Shown here one piece after another: positions 7,067 to 14,550 of a stretch of DNA of 19,769 bases. Source of the DNA: Eubacteriales bacterium (GTDB lineage: Bacteria; Bacillota; Clostridia; Oscillospirales; CAG-272); the NCBI GenBank assembly GCA_028709565.1, contig JAQVWU010000015.1, forward strand, positions 1 through 19,769. Direction: 5' to 3'. A program made the position numbers and the translations under genes. The notes under the pieces were generated by a model. The model was not told the origin of the DNA. It saw only the letters and a list, made by a program, of their open reading frames with translations, and searched no databases. The first letter of the stretch is position 1; each line of letters starts with the position of its first letter.

Positions 7067-7081
7067 TTTCGATTATGAGCT

Positions 7082-7339
7082 TTATGACAATTCGGAAATC
7101 GCTGCTTTTACTGTCTTTGCGACAGCGCGGTTTGACATTGTTCCTTTATAAGGCGGTATATCAATTCGCTTAACATGTTTCCGCTTCTTCTTTTTAGGTT
7201 TTTCTATGCTTCTGAGCATACCGTCGGAAATTGTTACATGTTCGTTGTCAATAACTTCAGCAACAATAAAAATCCGTCCTTTGTCCCGTCCTGCCAGTGA
7301 AACAATAAAGTCCCTGTATTTGATTTCAATATCTGTCAT
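7082..7339 (-). CDS. KOW-domain RNA-binding protein (L14e-like)
   Basis: The 85-residue basic protein begins with a KOW/SH3-like RNA-binding segment (GRDKGRIFIVAEVIDNEHVTISDG). A lysine-rich stretch (KPKKKKRKHVKR) and a helical tail follow. Small KOW proteins resembling archaeal/eukaryal L14e commonly occur between map and infA in Firmicutes, but their role is not settled; association with ribosome or rRNA is inferred. The ATG is one base after the map stop. Only a weak ribosome site (ACGGAT, about 11 bases upstream) is present, so translation is probably coupled to map. Confidence 0.88.
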   Translation of the reverse strand: MTDIEIKYRDFIVSLAGRDKGRIFIVAEVIDNEHVTISDGMLRSIEKPKKKKRKHVKRIDIPPYKGTMSNRAVAKTVKAAISELS

Positions 7340-7340
7340 T

Positions 7341-8093
7341 TTAACTAATATCCGTTAATATTATTACGTTATCTTCGGTAACGGCTATCGTATGCTCATA
7401 ATGCGCGGATAAACTTCCGTCTACGGTAATTACCGTCCATTTGTCCGCCAGTTCGGTCACCATACCGCTTCCGGCGCAAACCATCGGTTCGATAGCAAAT
7501 GTCATGCCGGCTATGATACGCGGCCCCCTTCCGGGTGTTCCGAAATTGGGGACATCGGGCGGTTCATGCAATTGCTGCCCGACACCATGTCCTACATATT
7601 TACGTACAACCGAAAAACCGCTCTCCTTCACATATGTTTCTATCGCATGTCCGACGTCACCGATACGGTTATTTACAGCGATCATGGCAAGACCCTGCCG
7701 GAAACTCTCCCGGGTTACCGCAATCAAACGAGACGCCTCACTGCTGACCTTACCTACCGTAAAGGTGTTGGCGGTGTCACCATGGAAACCGCGGTAATAC
7801 GCGCCTACATCAATCTTTACAATATCGCCTTCACATAAAACGGTATCTTTTGAGGGAATTCCGTGTATAACCTGTTTATTGATACTGATGCACGCGCTGC
7901 CCGGAAATCCGGCATACCCAAGAAAGGATGGTGTCGCTCCGCATTTTTCTATATGATGACGTATTACATTGTCGATATGCAGAGTGGAAACTCCTTCTTT
8001 TACGGCTTCACCGCCCAGATATAACGCTTCGCCGGCAATGCGCCCGGATTCCCTCATGACCGAAATCTGAGCTGCGCTTTTAACCTGAATCAT
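7341..8093 (-). CDS. map: Methionine aminopeptidase, type I
   Basis: The enzyme removes N-terminal methionine from nascent proteins when residue two is small. With the start at 8093 the product has 250 residues, the usual size. All five metal ligands are visible: D95 in VKIDVG, D106 in GFHGDT, H169 in VGHGVG, E202 in AIEPM and E233 in YEHT. The substrate-contacting H77 (QVIHGIP) is also present. An upstream in-frame start at 8144 would overlap adk and extend the protein with unrelated residues. The ATG at 8093 has only a GGA-type site about 11 bases away. It starts 16 bases after adk, with which it forms a common Firmicutes trio with secY. Confidence 0.97.
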   Translation of the reverse strand: MIQVKSAAQISVMRESGRIAGEALYLGGEAVKEGVSTLHIDNVIRHHIEKCGATPSFLGYAGFPGSACISINKQVIHGIPSKDTVLCEGDIVKIDVGAYYRGFHGDTANTFTVGKVSSEASRLIAVTRESFRQGLAMIAVNNRIGDVGHAIETYVKESGFSVVRKYVGHGVGQQLHEPPDVPNFGTPGRGPRIIAGMTFAIEPMVCAGSGMVTELADKWTVITVDGSLSAHYEHTIAVTEDNVIILTDIS

Positions 8094-8109
8094 AAAACTT
8101 TTTCCATAA

Positions 8110-8766
8110 TCAATTTTTCGCTTCGGGCAAATCAAATTCATCAAGCGCTCTGAAGGTTAGAGCGGTGGTATCCTCCACCTTTATCTGCCCGATAACCGTT
8201 TTCAGTTTAGCTCTCGAACTGTAATACCCTATAAGCGGAGCCGTTTGTTCATGATATGTCTTAAGACGGCTCAAAACCACTTCCGGCTTGTCATCATGCC
8301 GCATGTTCAGTTCCGCTTTGCAATTGTCACAGTGTACAGTATCTGCGGAAGGTTTATATTCAATATGATATGTCGCGCCGCAGGACGGACATGAACGTCT
8401 GCCCGACATCCGGGAAACTATGTTGTCATCGCCGACTTCAATGTTAATCACGGCGTCGATTCTGACATTCATAGCCTCAAGTGCTTCCGCCTGCGGAACG
8501 GTTCTCGGAAAACCGTCAAGAATAAAGCCGTTTGCACAATCCTCCTGCGTCAGTCTTTCTCTGATAATGTTTATGACAATATCATCAGGAACAAGCTTTC
8601 CCGCCGATACATATGAATCGGCCGCTTTGCCCATGTCTGTTCCGTTTTTTATCGCGTCACGCAAAATCACTCCGGTTGACAGGGCAGGTATCCCGTAACG
8701 CCGTGACGCGTTTTCCGCCTGGGTTCCCTTGCCGGCACCCGGCGCACCGAGAAAAATTATATTCAT
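8110..8766 (-). CDS. adk: Adenylate kinase (zinc-LID type)
   Basis: Adk interconverts ATP + AMP and 2 ADP. The 218-residue protein has the P-loop GAPGAGKGT (7-15), DGFPRT (84-89), and a long-form LID with cysteines 126, 129, 146 and 149 forming the zinc site of Gram-positive enzymes. The late QTAPLIGYY is also typical. GGAGG is 8 bases before the ATG at 8766; the six extra in-frame codons upstream look non-coding. One oddity is that the AMP-binding segment normally reading STGDxLR is STGVILR here, with Val at position 33 in place of the conserved Asp. It follows secY by 52 bases. Confidence 0.97.
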   Translation of the reverse strand: MNIIFLGAPGAGKGTQAENASRRYGIPALSTGVILRDAIKNGTDMGKAADSYVSAGKLVPDDIVINIIRERLTQEDCANGFILDGFPRTVPQAEALEAMNVRIDAVINIEVGDDNIVSRMSGRRSCPSCGATYHIEYKPSADTVHCDNCKAELNMRHDDKPEVVLSRLKTYHEQTAPLIGYYSSRAKLKTVIGQIKVEDTTALTFRALDEFDLPEAKN

Positions 8767-8818
8767 CTGTAATACCTCCGCCATATCAAACCGGTTTTTA
8801 TATCTTCTGACATTCTTT

Positions 8819-10114
8819 TTATTCCAAAAAGCCTTTATAATGACGCATGGTCATCTGAGCTTCTATTTCACGATACGTTTCAAGCGCGACACCGATTACT
8901 ATAAGCAGTGACGAACCGCCGAAGGCGATGCTTCCGAGCGCGCTGCCCGTTGTCATGTTTACAACAAGCGGGAATACCGCAATAAAACCCAGGAACAAGG
9001 CACCAATGAGGGTTATTCTGCCCAGAACCTTTGTAATATAATCGGAAGTGGGTTTTCCCGGACGGATACCCGGAATAAATCCGCCGTTTTTCTTTAAATT
9101 GTTGGCTACTTCAATCGGATTAAATGAAATAGCAATATAAAAATAGGAAAATGCGATAATCAAAATAAAGAACAACAATGCATAAAACCACGAGGTGTGT
9201 GAAAAGAACCGCTGTACTTTATCCCAAAAGCTGCCTTCCGCCGGTCTGGCAAAGAGCAATGCGATGGTGGACGGAAGCGCTACTATTGAGTTCGCGAATA
9301 TTATCGGCATAACGCCGGACATATTAAGTTTAAGCGGAAGATGGGTTGACTGACCGCCGTACATCTTGCGTCCTACAACCTTCTTCGCGTATTGTATGGG
9401 GAGACGCCGTTCACTGTTTGTTATAAAGACAACAAAAACAACGATGGCAAGCGCTACAATCACAATCACTTCGGCTATAACCGTACCCCAGGAACGCAGT
9501 GTGGGTGAGGTGATGAAACTGATGAGCACCGATATAATCTGAGGACCGCTGGACACAATATTGGCAAACAGTATAAGAGATATGCCGTTGCCTATACCGG
9601 ATTCGTTAATCTTTTCCGCAAGCCACATGATAAGCGCGGTACCCGCAGAATAACATGCGATGATAACAATAGCGGCAAATACACCCGTGTCTGTCAGAAC
9701 ACCGTAGTTTCTCATATACATGTAATAACCGTATGCCGTTATGAGTCCCAGTGCGACGGTAACATACCGTGTAATCTGCGTTATCTTCTTTTTGCCTTCC
9801 TCTCCGCTTTTCTGAAGTTTTTCAAGAGCGGGTATGGCAATTGTCAGAAGCTGCATAACTATTGATGCTGTAATATACGGAGATATTGACAAAGCGAAAA
9901 GCGTTGCTTTGGAAAACGCGTCACCTGACAGTATGTTCAGATATTGAAATATAGAACCTTCACCCTGTGACATTAAATAGCCCAAAACATCCGAACTCAC
10001 ATACGGCACCGGAACAACCGCGCCTATACGATATAATACCATAATAAATACAGTAAATAACATTTTACGGCGCAGTTCCGGAATTTTAATCGCGCTTCTT
10101 AATGTCTGAAGCAC
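8819..10114 (-). CDS. secY: Protein translocase subunit SecY
   Basis: SecY is the protein-conducting channel of the inner membrane Sec translocon. The 431-residue sequence has the ten expected membrane segments. It starts with LRSAIKIPELRRKMLFT before helix 1, then the plug region, and contains NGISLILFANI and the cytosolic loop GRKMYGGQSTHLPLKLN. The conserved FNPIEVANNLKKNGGFIPGI segment is near the C-terminus. The start codon is GTG, immediately after the rplO stop (TAG then GTG). GAGG lies 8 bases upstream within the rplO end, so translation of the two is likely coupled. Confidence 0.98.
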   Translation of the reverse strand: MLQTLRSAIKIPELRRKMLFTVFIMVLYRIGAVVPVPYVSSDVLGYLMSQGEGSIFQYLNILSGDAFSKATLFALSISPYITASIVMQLLTIAIPALEKLQKSGEEGKKKITQITRYVTVALGLITAYGYYMYMRNYGVLTDTGVFAAIVIIACYSAGTALIMWLAEKINESGIGNGISLILFANIVSSGPQIISVLISFITSPTLRSWGTVIAEVIVIVALAIVVFVVFITNSERRLPIQYAKKVVGRKMYGGQSTHLPLKLNMSGVMPIIFANSIVALPSTIALLFARPAEGSFWDKVQRFFSHTSWFYALLFFILIIAFSYFYIAISFNPIEVANNLKKNGGFIPGIRPGKPTSDYITKVLGRITLIGALFLGFIAVFPLVVNMTTGSALGSIAFGGSSLLIVIGVALETYREIEAQMTMRHYKGFLE

Positions 10115-10555
10115 CTAAATCACCTCGACTTTTCCGCCTGCAGCCTCTATCTTCTCCTTGGCGACAGCTGAAAAAAATGACGCTTTAACCGTTAGCTTTT
10201 TTGTTAATTCACCATCACCTAATATTTTCAAACCATCGGGTTCACGGCGTATCATACCCAGATCGAGGAGAGAGTTAATATCGACAACCGCTCCGTCATC
10301 AAAACCATCAAGCGCCGAGATGTTTATTATAGCATATTTTTTTGCAAAAATATTCGTGAATCCCCTTTTAGGGAGTCTTCTGTAAAGCGGAAGCTGTCCG
10401 CCTTCAAATCCTGGTTTTACTCCGCCGCCGGAACGCGCATTTTGACCCTTATGTCCTCTGCCCGCGGTTTTGCCGTTGCCGGTACCGGGACCTCTGCCCT
10501 TACGTTGTTTTTCTTTGGTCGAACCCGGAGCCGGAGAAAGTTCATGGAGCTTCAT
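10115..10555 (-). CDS. rplO: 50S ribosomal protein L15
   Basis: L15 is a large-subunit assembly protein with a long glycine- and arginine-rich N-terminal extension. From the ATG at 10555 it has 146 residues and starts MKLHELSPAPGSTKEKQRKG, followed by GRGPGTGNGKTAGRGHKGQNARSG and EGGQLPLYRRLPKRGF. AAGGGGG lies just upstream. A GTG at 10573 overlaps the rpmD stop but would place six unrelated residues in front, so I prefer the ATG. Its stop abuts the secY start. Confidence 0.97.
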   Translation of the reverse strand: MKLHELSPAPGSTKEKQRKGRGPGTGNGKTAGRGHKGQNARSGGGVKPGFEGGQLPLYRRLPKRGFTNIFAKKYAIINISALDGFDDGAVVDINSLLDLGMIRREPDGLKILGDGELTKKLTVKASFFSAVAKEKIEAAGGKVEVI

Positions 10556-10569
10556 TTGATTATCCCCCT

Positions 10570-10755
10570 TCACTGTTCTGCTTTTTCCACCTTTACGAGG
10601 TGGGATAGAATTGTAATCTTGCCGTCCGCTACGCTGCCCGCTTCATGTATAATCGAGTCACCTATTTTAAATAACCCGAGCGAAGCGGCTGTCTTTTTCT
10701 TTTTGGGTTTTTGACCTATAAGGCTTTTTTCAAGTGTTATTTTTATTTTTTCCAC
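10570..10755 (-). CDS. rpmD: 50S ribosomal protein L30
   Basis: This 61-residue protein matches bacterial L30: KITLEKSLIGQKPKKKKTAASLGL, then the SIIHEAGSVADGKI region where the family has a short helix and strand. It binds domain II of 23S rRNA. The start codon is GTG with GAGGT seven bases upstream. It follows rpsE by 13 bases. Confidence 0.96.
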   Translation of the reverse strand: MEKIKITLEKSLIGQKPKKKKTAASLGLFKIGDSIIHEAGSVADGKITILSHLVKVEKAEQ

Positions 10756-10768
10756 GCTGTGTACCTCT

Positions 10769-11272
10769 TCAGTTCTTCATCGCTTCGACTGAAATGTCGC
10801 GTATACGAGCAACCTGTTCCATTGTCCGAAGACTGCGGAGTCCCTCAAATGTAGCCTTGACCACGTTGGTCGGATTGCTGGAGCGCAGACATTTGGCTCG
10901 TATATCCTTTATACCGGCTATTTCAAGAACAGCGCGCACCGTTCCGCCCGCGATAACTCCGGTACCCTCTGCCGCGGGTTTCAGTAAAACTCTTCCCGCA
11001 CCATAAACACCGATAATCTCATGGGGTATCGTTGTTCCCTTAATGGCAACTTCTATCATGTTTTTCTTTGCGTCTTCAATGCCCTTACGGATTGCGTCGG
11101 GAATCTCAGCCGCCTTGCCCAAACCGTAACCGACACGACCGTCACCGTCACCCACAACCATAATAGCTGTGAAACGCGCTATACGACCGCCTTTAACGGT
11201 TTTGGAAACACGATTCAATGATACGAGTTTTTCCTGGAGATCGAGCTTTGAAGCATCTATTTTATTTGTCAT
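10769..11272 (-). CDS. rpsE: 30S ribosomal protein S5
   Basis: S5 contributes to decoding accuracy and mRNA unwinding at the 30S entry site. The 167-residue sequence has the N-terminal double-stranded RNA-binding domain (EKLVSLNRVSKTVKGGRIARFTA, VVGDGDGRVGYGLGKA). The C-terminal S5 fold follows (GAGRVLLKPAAEGTGVIAGG, RSSNPTNVVKATFEGL). The loop where spectinomycin-resistance changes occur (around the TVKGGR segment) appears normal. The ATG has AGGT close by and GGAGG 15 bases upstream. Confidence 0.98.
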   Translation of the reverse strand: MTNKIDASKLDLQEKLVSLNRVSKTVKGGRIARFTAIMVVGDGDGRVGYGLGKAAEIPDAIRKGIEDAKKNMIEVAIKGTTIPHEIIGVYGAGRVLLKPAAEGTGVIAGGTVRAVLEIAGIKDIRAKCLRSSNPTNVVKATFEGLRSLRTMEQVARIRDISVEAMKN

Positions 11273-11293
11273 GTCTTTACCTAATATCCTCCG

Positions 11294-11653
11294 TTAGAAT
11301 TTAAGTCCGCCTTCGCGGGCTCCGTCGGCAAGTTCTTTGATTCGACCATGATACAGATAACCGCCCCGATCGAAAACGACTGCTTCAATGCCTTTATCAA
11401 GCGCTTTTTTGGCTATTGCCGCGCCAACCTTTTTCGCAGCTTCTTTGTTGCCGCCATATCCGTCGAAATCATTATCGATTGAGGAGGCTGCAACCAATGT
11501 TGTCCCTGCCGTATCGTCTATAATTTGGGCGTATATATTGTTGCTTGAACGATAAACACAAAGGCGCGGCTTTTCATTTGTGCCGGATATTTTTGCCCTT
11601 ATTCTTTTATGTCTTTTTAAGCGAGCAATGTTTGTATCCTTTTTTATTATCAT
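11294..11653 (-). CDS. rplR: 50S ribosomal protein L18
   Basis: L18 binds 5S rRNA with L5 in the central protuberance. The 119-residue protein shows the RLKRHKRIRAKISGTNEKPRL start region, RSSNNIYAQIIDD, and the C-terminal DRGGYLYHGRIKELADGAREGGLKF. The last stretch is nearly invariant. AAAGGAGTGG precedes the ATG, and rplF ends 18 bases upstream. Confidence 0.98.
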   Translation of the reverse strand: MIIKKDTNIARLKRHKRIRAKISGTNEKPRLCVYRSSNNIYAQIIDDTAGTTLVAASSIDNDFDGYGGNKEAAKKVGAAIAKKALDKGIEAVVFDRGGYLYHGRIKELADGAREGGLKF

Positions 11654-11671
11654 TGAAATCCACTCCTTTCA

Positions 11672-12211
11672 TTATTTTCCGGCTTTACCGGCTTTACGAC
11701 GGATTCTTTCGTTGGAATACTTGATTCCTTTGCCGAGATACGGTTCCGGAGGCCTCTTTTCCCTGATTTGGGCGGCAATTTGACCGACACCTTGTTTGGA
11801 GATACCTTTAATTATAATAATATTGGGTGTCGGCACATCAAAGGTTATATCGTTCTTTTCCTCAAATGTGATTGTATGCGAATAACCCACGGTCAGCGTC
11901 AAAGTTTTACCGGTCTTAACCGCTCTGTAACCCACGCCGACAATTTCGAGTTGTTTTTGGTAGCCTTCCGTAACACCGACTATCATATTATTCAACAAAG
12001 TACGTGTCAAGCCGTGAATCGATCGGTCTTCTATTTCGTCGGTCGGACGTTCGATTGTGATAATATTGTTTTCTTTTTTTATCGTCATGCGATTATGAAG
12101 TTTTTCCGTTAATGTTCCCTTGGGGCCTTTGACCGTGACAAGGTTTCCGTCTCCGACAACAACATCGGATCCGGCGGGAACTTCGATAGGCATTTTTCCG
12201 ATTCTTGACAT
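11672..12211 (-). CDS. rplF: 50S ribosomal protein L6
   Basis: L6 lies near the sarcin-ricin loop and factor-binding site. From the ATG at 12211 the product is 179 residues, the normal size. It starts MSRIGKMPIEVPAG, includes RTLLNNMIVGVTEGYQKQLEIVGVGYR and ends PEPYLGKGIKYSNERIRRKAGKAG. AAGGAGG lies 8 bases before this ATG. A longer open frame reaches into the end of rpsH but carries the ribosome site inside it, so it is not used. Confidence 0.98.
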   Translation of the reverse strand: MSRIGKMPIEVPAGSDVVVGDGNLVTVKGPKGTLTEKLHNRMTIKKENNIITIERPTDEIEDRSIHGLTRTLLNNMIVGVTEGYQKQLEIVGVGYRAVKTGKTLTLTVGYSHTITFEEKNDITFDVPTPNIIIIKGISKQGVGQIAAQIREKRPPEPYLGKGIKYSNERIRRKAGKAGK

Positions 12212-12233
12212 TATTAGTTCCTCCTTACCTCTG

Positions 12234-12629
12234 TTACCATACAAAGGCGATTACTTCACCGCCGATATTTTCACTTCTCGCCTTATTATCTGTCATTATC
12301 CCCTTGGACGTTGAGATTATAGCCACACCGAGACCATTGAGTACCCGCGGCATGTCTTCGCAGGACACATAAACGCGAAGTCCGGGTTTTGAAACTCTGC
12401 GCAGTCCCTGAATAACCTTTTGTTTTCCAATGTATTTTAATGTGATACGTATAATACCCTGTTTGCCGTCTTCAATAACCTGATAACCCCTGATATAACC
12501 TTCGTTAACCAGGATGTCGGCAATGGATTTTTTCATATTTGACGCCGGTATATCAACCGTTTCGTGTTTTGCGTTGTTTGCGTTTCTGATACGTGTGAGC
12601 ATATCTGCGATAACATCTGACATATGCAT
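12234..12629 (-). CDS. rpsH: 30S ribosomal protein S8
   Basis: S8 binds helix 21 of 16S rRNA. In E. coli it represses spc-operon translation. The 131-residue product begins MHMSDVIADMLTRIRNANNA and ends GIMTDNKARSENIGGEVIAFVW; the LNGLGVAIISTSKG segment is diagnostic. AAGGAGG lies 7 bases upstream of the ATG. The 146-base leader before it contains a 16-base palindrome (12652-12667). Confidence 0.98.
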   Translation of the reverse strand: MHMSDVIADMLTRIRNANNAKHETVDIPASNMKKSIADILVNEGYIRGYQVIEDGKQGIIRITLKYIGKQKVIQGLRRVSKPGLRVYVSCEDMPRVLNGLGVAIISTSKGIMTDNKARSENIGGEVIAFVW

Positions 12630-12651
12630 ATTTCTTCCTCCTTATGCGGTT

Positions 12652-12667
12652 GCCGTTATATAACGGC
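12652..12667. promoter_or_regulatory. 16-base perfect palindrome in the rpsN-rpsH spacer
   Basis: The sequence GCCGTTATATAACGGC can fold as a 6-base-pair stem with an AUAU loop in rpsH mRNA about 10 bases before the ribosome site. On the plus strand it is followed by five T residues (from 12668), so it reads as a small intrinsic terminator against antisense transcription, opposite to the operon. The rest of the spacer (12668-12775) includes an unused GGAAGGAG on the minus strand and no recognisable gene. Confidence 0.5.
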
Positions 12668-12775
12668 TTTTTACCGGTGGTTAGAATAAAATCTCCTTCC
12701 GGTTAAGCTTGGAGCTTATAACTGCCGATGATTATTTAAATTTTACTTTCTGTCTTTCGCCCGGTTTATCAGATT

Positions 12776-12961
12776 TTACCAGGAAGCCTTGCGTACGCCG
12801 GGTATTTCACCTTTATGGGCTAATGTGCGAAAACAGATGCGGCAAACGCCGAACTTGCGCAGGTACGCGTGTGGGCGTCCGCAGATCTTGCATCTGTTGT
12901 ATTCGCGCGTTGTATATTTTTGAGTCTTACGCTGTTTTAAAATGATTGACTTCTTTGCCAT
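12776..12961 (-). CDS. rpsN: 30S ribosomal protein S14, type Z
   Basis: This is the short (61-residue) zinc form of S14 typical of Gram-positives. It starts MAKKSIILKQRKTQKYTTRE. Cysteines 24, 27, 40 and 43 form the C-x2-C-x12-C-x2-C zinc site, and it ends GEIPGVRKASW. It binds the 30S head near the decoding region. The ATG at 12961 shares its A with the rplE stop (TAATG), and the ribosome site GGGAGGG lies inside the rplE end. An upstream in-frame start is therefore not needed. Confidence 0.98.
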   Translation of the reverse strand: MAKKSIILKQRKTQKYTTREYNRCKICGRPHAYLRKFGVCRICFRTLAHKGEIPGVRKASW

Positions 12962-13515
12962 TATGACAGTCCCTCCCATTTCGCAAACGGAGCGCCCATT
13001 AAGGTGAGCAGTTCGCGTGCCTCTTCATCGGTCTGCGCTGTTGTAACAAAAGCTATGTCCATTCCTCGTATTTTGTCGACCTTGTCGTATTCTATTTCGG
13101 GGAATATTAATTGCTCTTTCAGACCGAGTGAGTAATTGCCTCTGCCGTCAAATGCATCGGGATTCATTCCTCTGAAATCGCGTACGCGCGGCAGAGAAAA
13201 ATTAAAAAGTCTGTCAAGAAATTCATACATGCGGTCTCCCCGCAGTGTGACCTTAACCCCTATCTTCATACCTTCTCTGAGTTTAAAATTAGCTACCGAT
13301 TTTTTTGCGGTAGTAGCTACAGCCTTCTGTCCGGTGATGGTTGTGATGTCGGCGATAACGGCGTCTATTGCTTTAGCATTTTCCTTTGCGTCGCCTGTAC
13401 CTACATTAACCACAATCTTCACCAAATTCGGTATCTGCATGGGACTCTTGTATGAAAACTTTTTCATCAATGCGGGAGCGACCTCAGCCTTGTAAAATTC
13501 TTTAAGTCGTGCCAT
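12961..13515 (-). CDS. rplE: 50S ribosomal protein L5
   Basis: L5 binds 5S rRNA and contacts the P-site tRNA in the central protuberance. The 184-residue protein starts MARLKEFYKAEVAPALMKKF. It has IPNLVKIVVNVGTGDAKENA, LREGMKIGVKVTLRGDRMYEFLDRL, and RDFRGMNPDAFDGRGNYSLG, all standard. I chose the ATG at 13515; a TTG three codons earlier lies against the GGAGG and cannot be used with normal spacing. It overlaps rpsN by one base. Confidence 0.98.
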   Translation of the reverse strand: MARLKEFYKAEVAPALMKKFSYKSPMQIPNLVKIVVNVGTGDAKENAKAIDAVIADITTITGQKAVATTAKKSVANFKLREGMKIGVKVTLRGDRMYEFLDRLFNFSLPRVRDFRGMNPDAFDGRGNYSLGLKEQLIFPEIEYDKVDKIRGMDIAFVTTAQTDEEARELLTLMGAPFAKWEGLS

Positions 13516-13533
13516 TTTACCCAATCCTCCGCA

Positions 13534-13851
13534 TTATATTTCCGCGCCGCATTTGGCACAGATTCTAATCTTTTTATTACCTTCGTATTTATGCTTTATT
13601 CTTACACCTTTGGCGCATTTTGAACAATAAGGCATTACTTTATCGGCATAAAGTGCACCCTCAACAGTGAGGATTCCGCCTTCCTGACCTTGTTTACGCG
13701 GTTTAACATGTTTTTTTACCAAATTAATACCTTCAACAAGGATTTTGCCTTCATCGGGGGCAACCTGAAGAACCTTCCCCCTCTTTCCTTTATCGTTCCC
13801 TGAGATAACAATAACCATGTCATCCTTCTTAACATGAACCTTACTTTTCAT
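13534..13851 (-). CDS. rplX: 50S ribosomal protein L24 with C-terminal zinc ribbon
   Basis: L24 starts large-subunit assembly by binding the 5' end of 23S rRNA. The 105-residue protein has the KOW segment (DDMVIVISGNDKGKRGKV), NLVKKHVKPRKQGQEGGI, and a C-terminal pair of CxxC motifs at residues 76/79 and 98/101 that should bind zinc. GGGAGGG lies 7 bases before the ATG at 13851. A longer frame reaching the rplN stop would include the ribosome site and is rejected. Confidence 0.97.
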   Translation of the reverse strand: MKSKVHVKKDDMVIVISGNDKGKRGKVLQVAPDEGKILVEGINLVKKHVKPRKQGQEGGILTVEGALYADKVMPYCSKCAKGVRIKHKYEGNKKIRICAKCGAEI

Positions 13852-13868
13852 ATCGATGCCCTCCCACA

Positions 13869-14237
13869 TTAAAGTACTTCCGGAGCAAGGGACAATATCT
13901 TGATATAAGCCTTTTCACGGAGTTCTCTTGCTACGGGCCCGAATATACGTGTGCCTCTCGGATTTCTGTCTTCATCCAGTATTACGGCGGCGTTGTCATC
14001 AAAGCGAATATATGAACCGTCGTTTCTTTTGATTCCTTTGACGGTTCTGACTATTACGGCGCGAACAACCTCACCCTTTTTTACCTGACCACCCGGAACA
14101 GCCTTTTTAACGGTAGCTACGACCACATCACCGATGTTTGCGTAATGTCTTCTTGTTCCGCCGAGCACACGAATACACATTAATTCTTTGGCGCCGGTAT
14201 TATCCGCCACCTTCATATATGACTGTTGCTGTATCAT
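13869..14237 (-). CDS. rplN: 50S ribosomal protein L14
   Basis: L14 sits at the subunit interface next to L19. The 122-residue protein has MIQQQSYMKVADNTGAKELM at its start. It also has VKKGEVVRAVIVRTVKG, DDNAAVILDEDRNPRGTRIFGPVARELR and a C-terminal SLAPEVL. All are near-invariant, and the length is exactly standard. GGAGGG lies upstream of the ATG. Confidence 0.98.
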   Translation of the reverse strand: MIQQQSYMKVADNTGAKELMCIRVLGGTRRHYANIGDVVVATVKKAVPGGQVKKGEVVRAVIVRTVKGIKRNDGSYIRFDDNAAVILDEDRNPRGTRIFGPVARELREKAYIKILSLAPEVL

Positions 14238-14252
14238 TGTGTGTCTCCCTCC

Positions 14253-14534
14253 TTATTTAGCCTTCTCGATAATTTCCACGAGACGCCACCTTTTTGTTTT
14301 GGAAAGCGGTCTTGTTTCCATTACCGATACTTTATCACCGACGCCACATTCGTTTTTTTCATCATGAGCGTATATTTTTACGGTGCGGCGCATAACCTTG
14401 CCGTACATGGGGTGTTTTATATTATCCATAATAGCGACAACAATGGTTTTATCCATTTTATCGCTTACAACTTTACCGGTGCGTGTCTTTCTCAAATTGC
14501 GCGCGGCAACCGAGAGATTTTGCTCGTTATCCAT
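14253..14534 (-). CDS. rpsQ: 30S ribosomal protein S17
   Basis: S17 is a primary 16S-binding protein with an OB fold. The 93-residue sequence contains RKTRTGKVVSDKMDKTIVV, KYG-type loop HPMYGKVMRRTVKIYAHDE and GDKVSVMETRPLSKTKRWRL. The first dozen residues (MDNEQNLSVAARN) are slightly longer than in many relatives. GGGAGG is about 10 bases before the ATG, and rpmC ends 16 bases upstream. Confidence 0.98.
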   Translation of the reverse strand: MDNEQNLSVAARNLRKTRTGKVVSDKMDKTIVVAIMDNIKHPMYGKVMRRTVKIYAHDEKNECGVGDKVSVMETRPLSKTKRWRLVEIIEKAK

Positions 14535-14550
14535 TTTTTACGATCCTCCC

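Noticed and set aside
7441..7838. Overlapping plus-strand open frames across map
   Set aside because: They oppose a clearly functional map gene and have no recognisable protein features.
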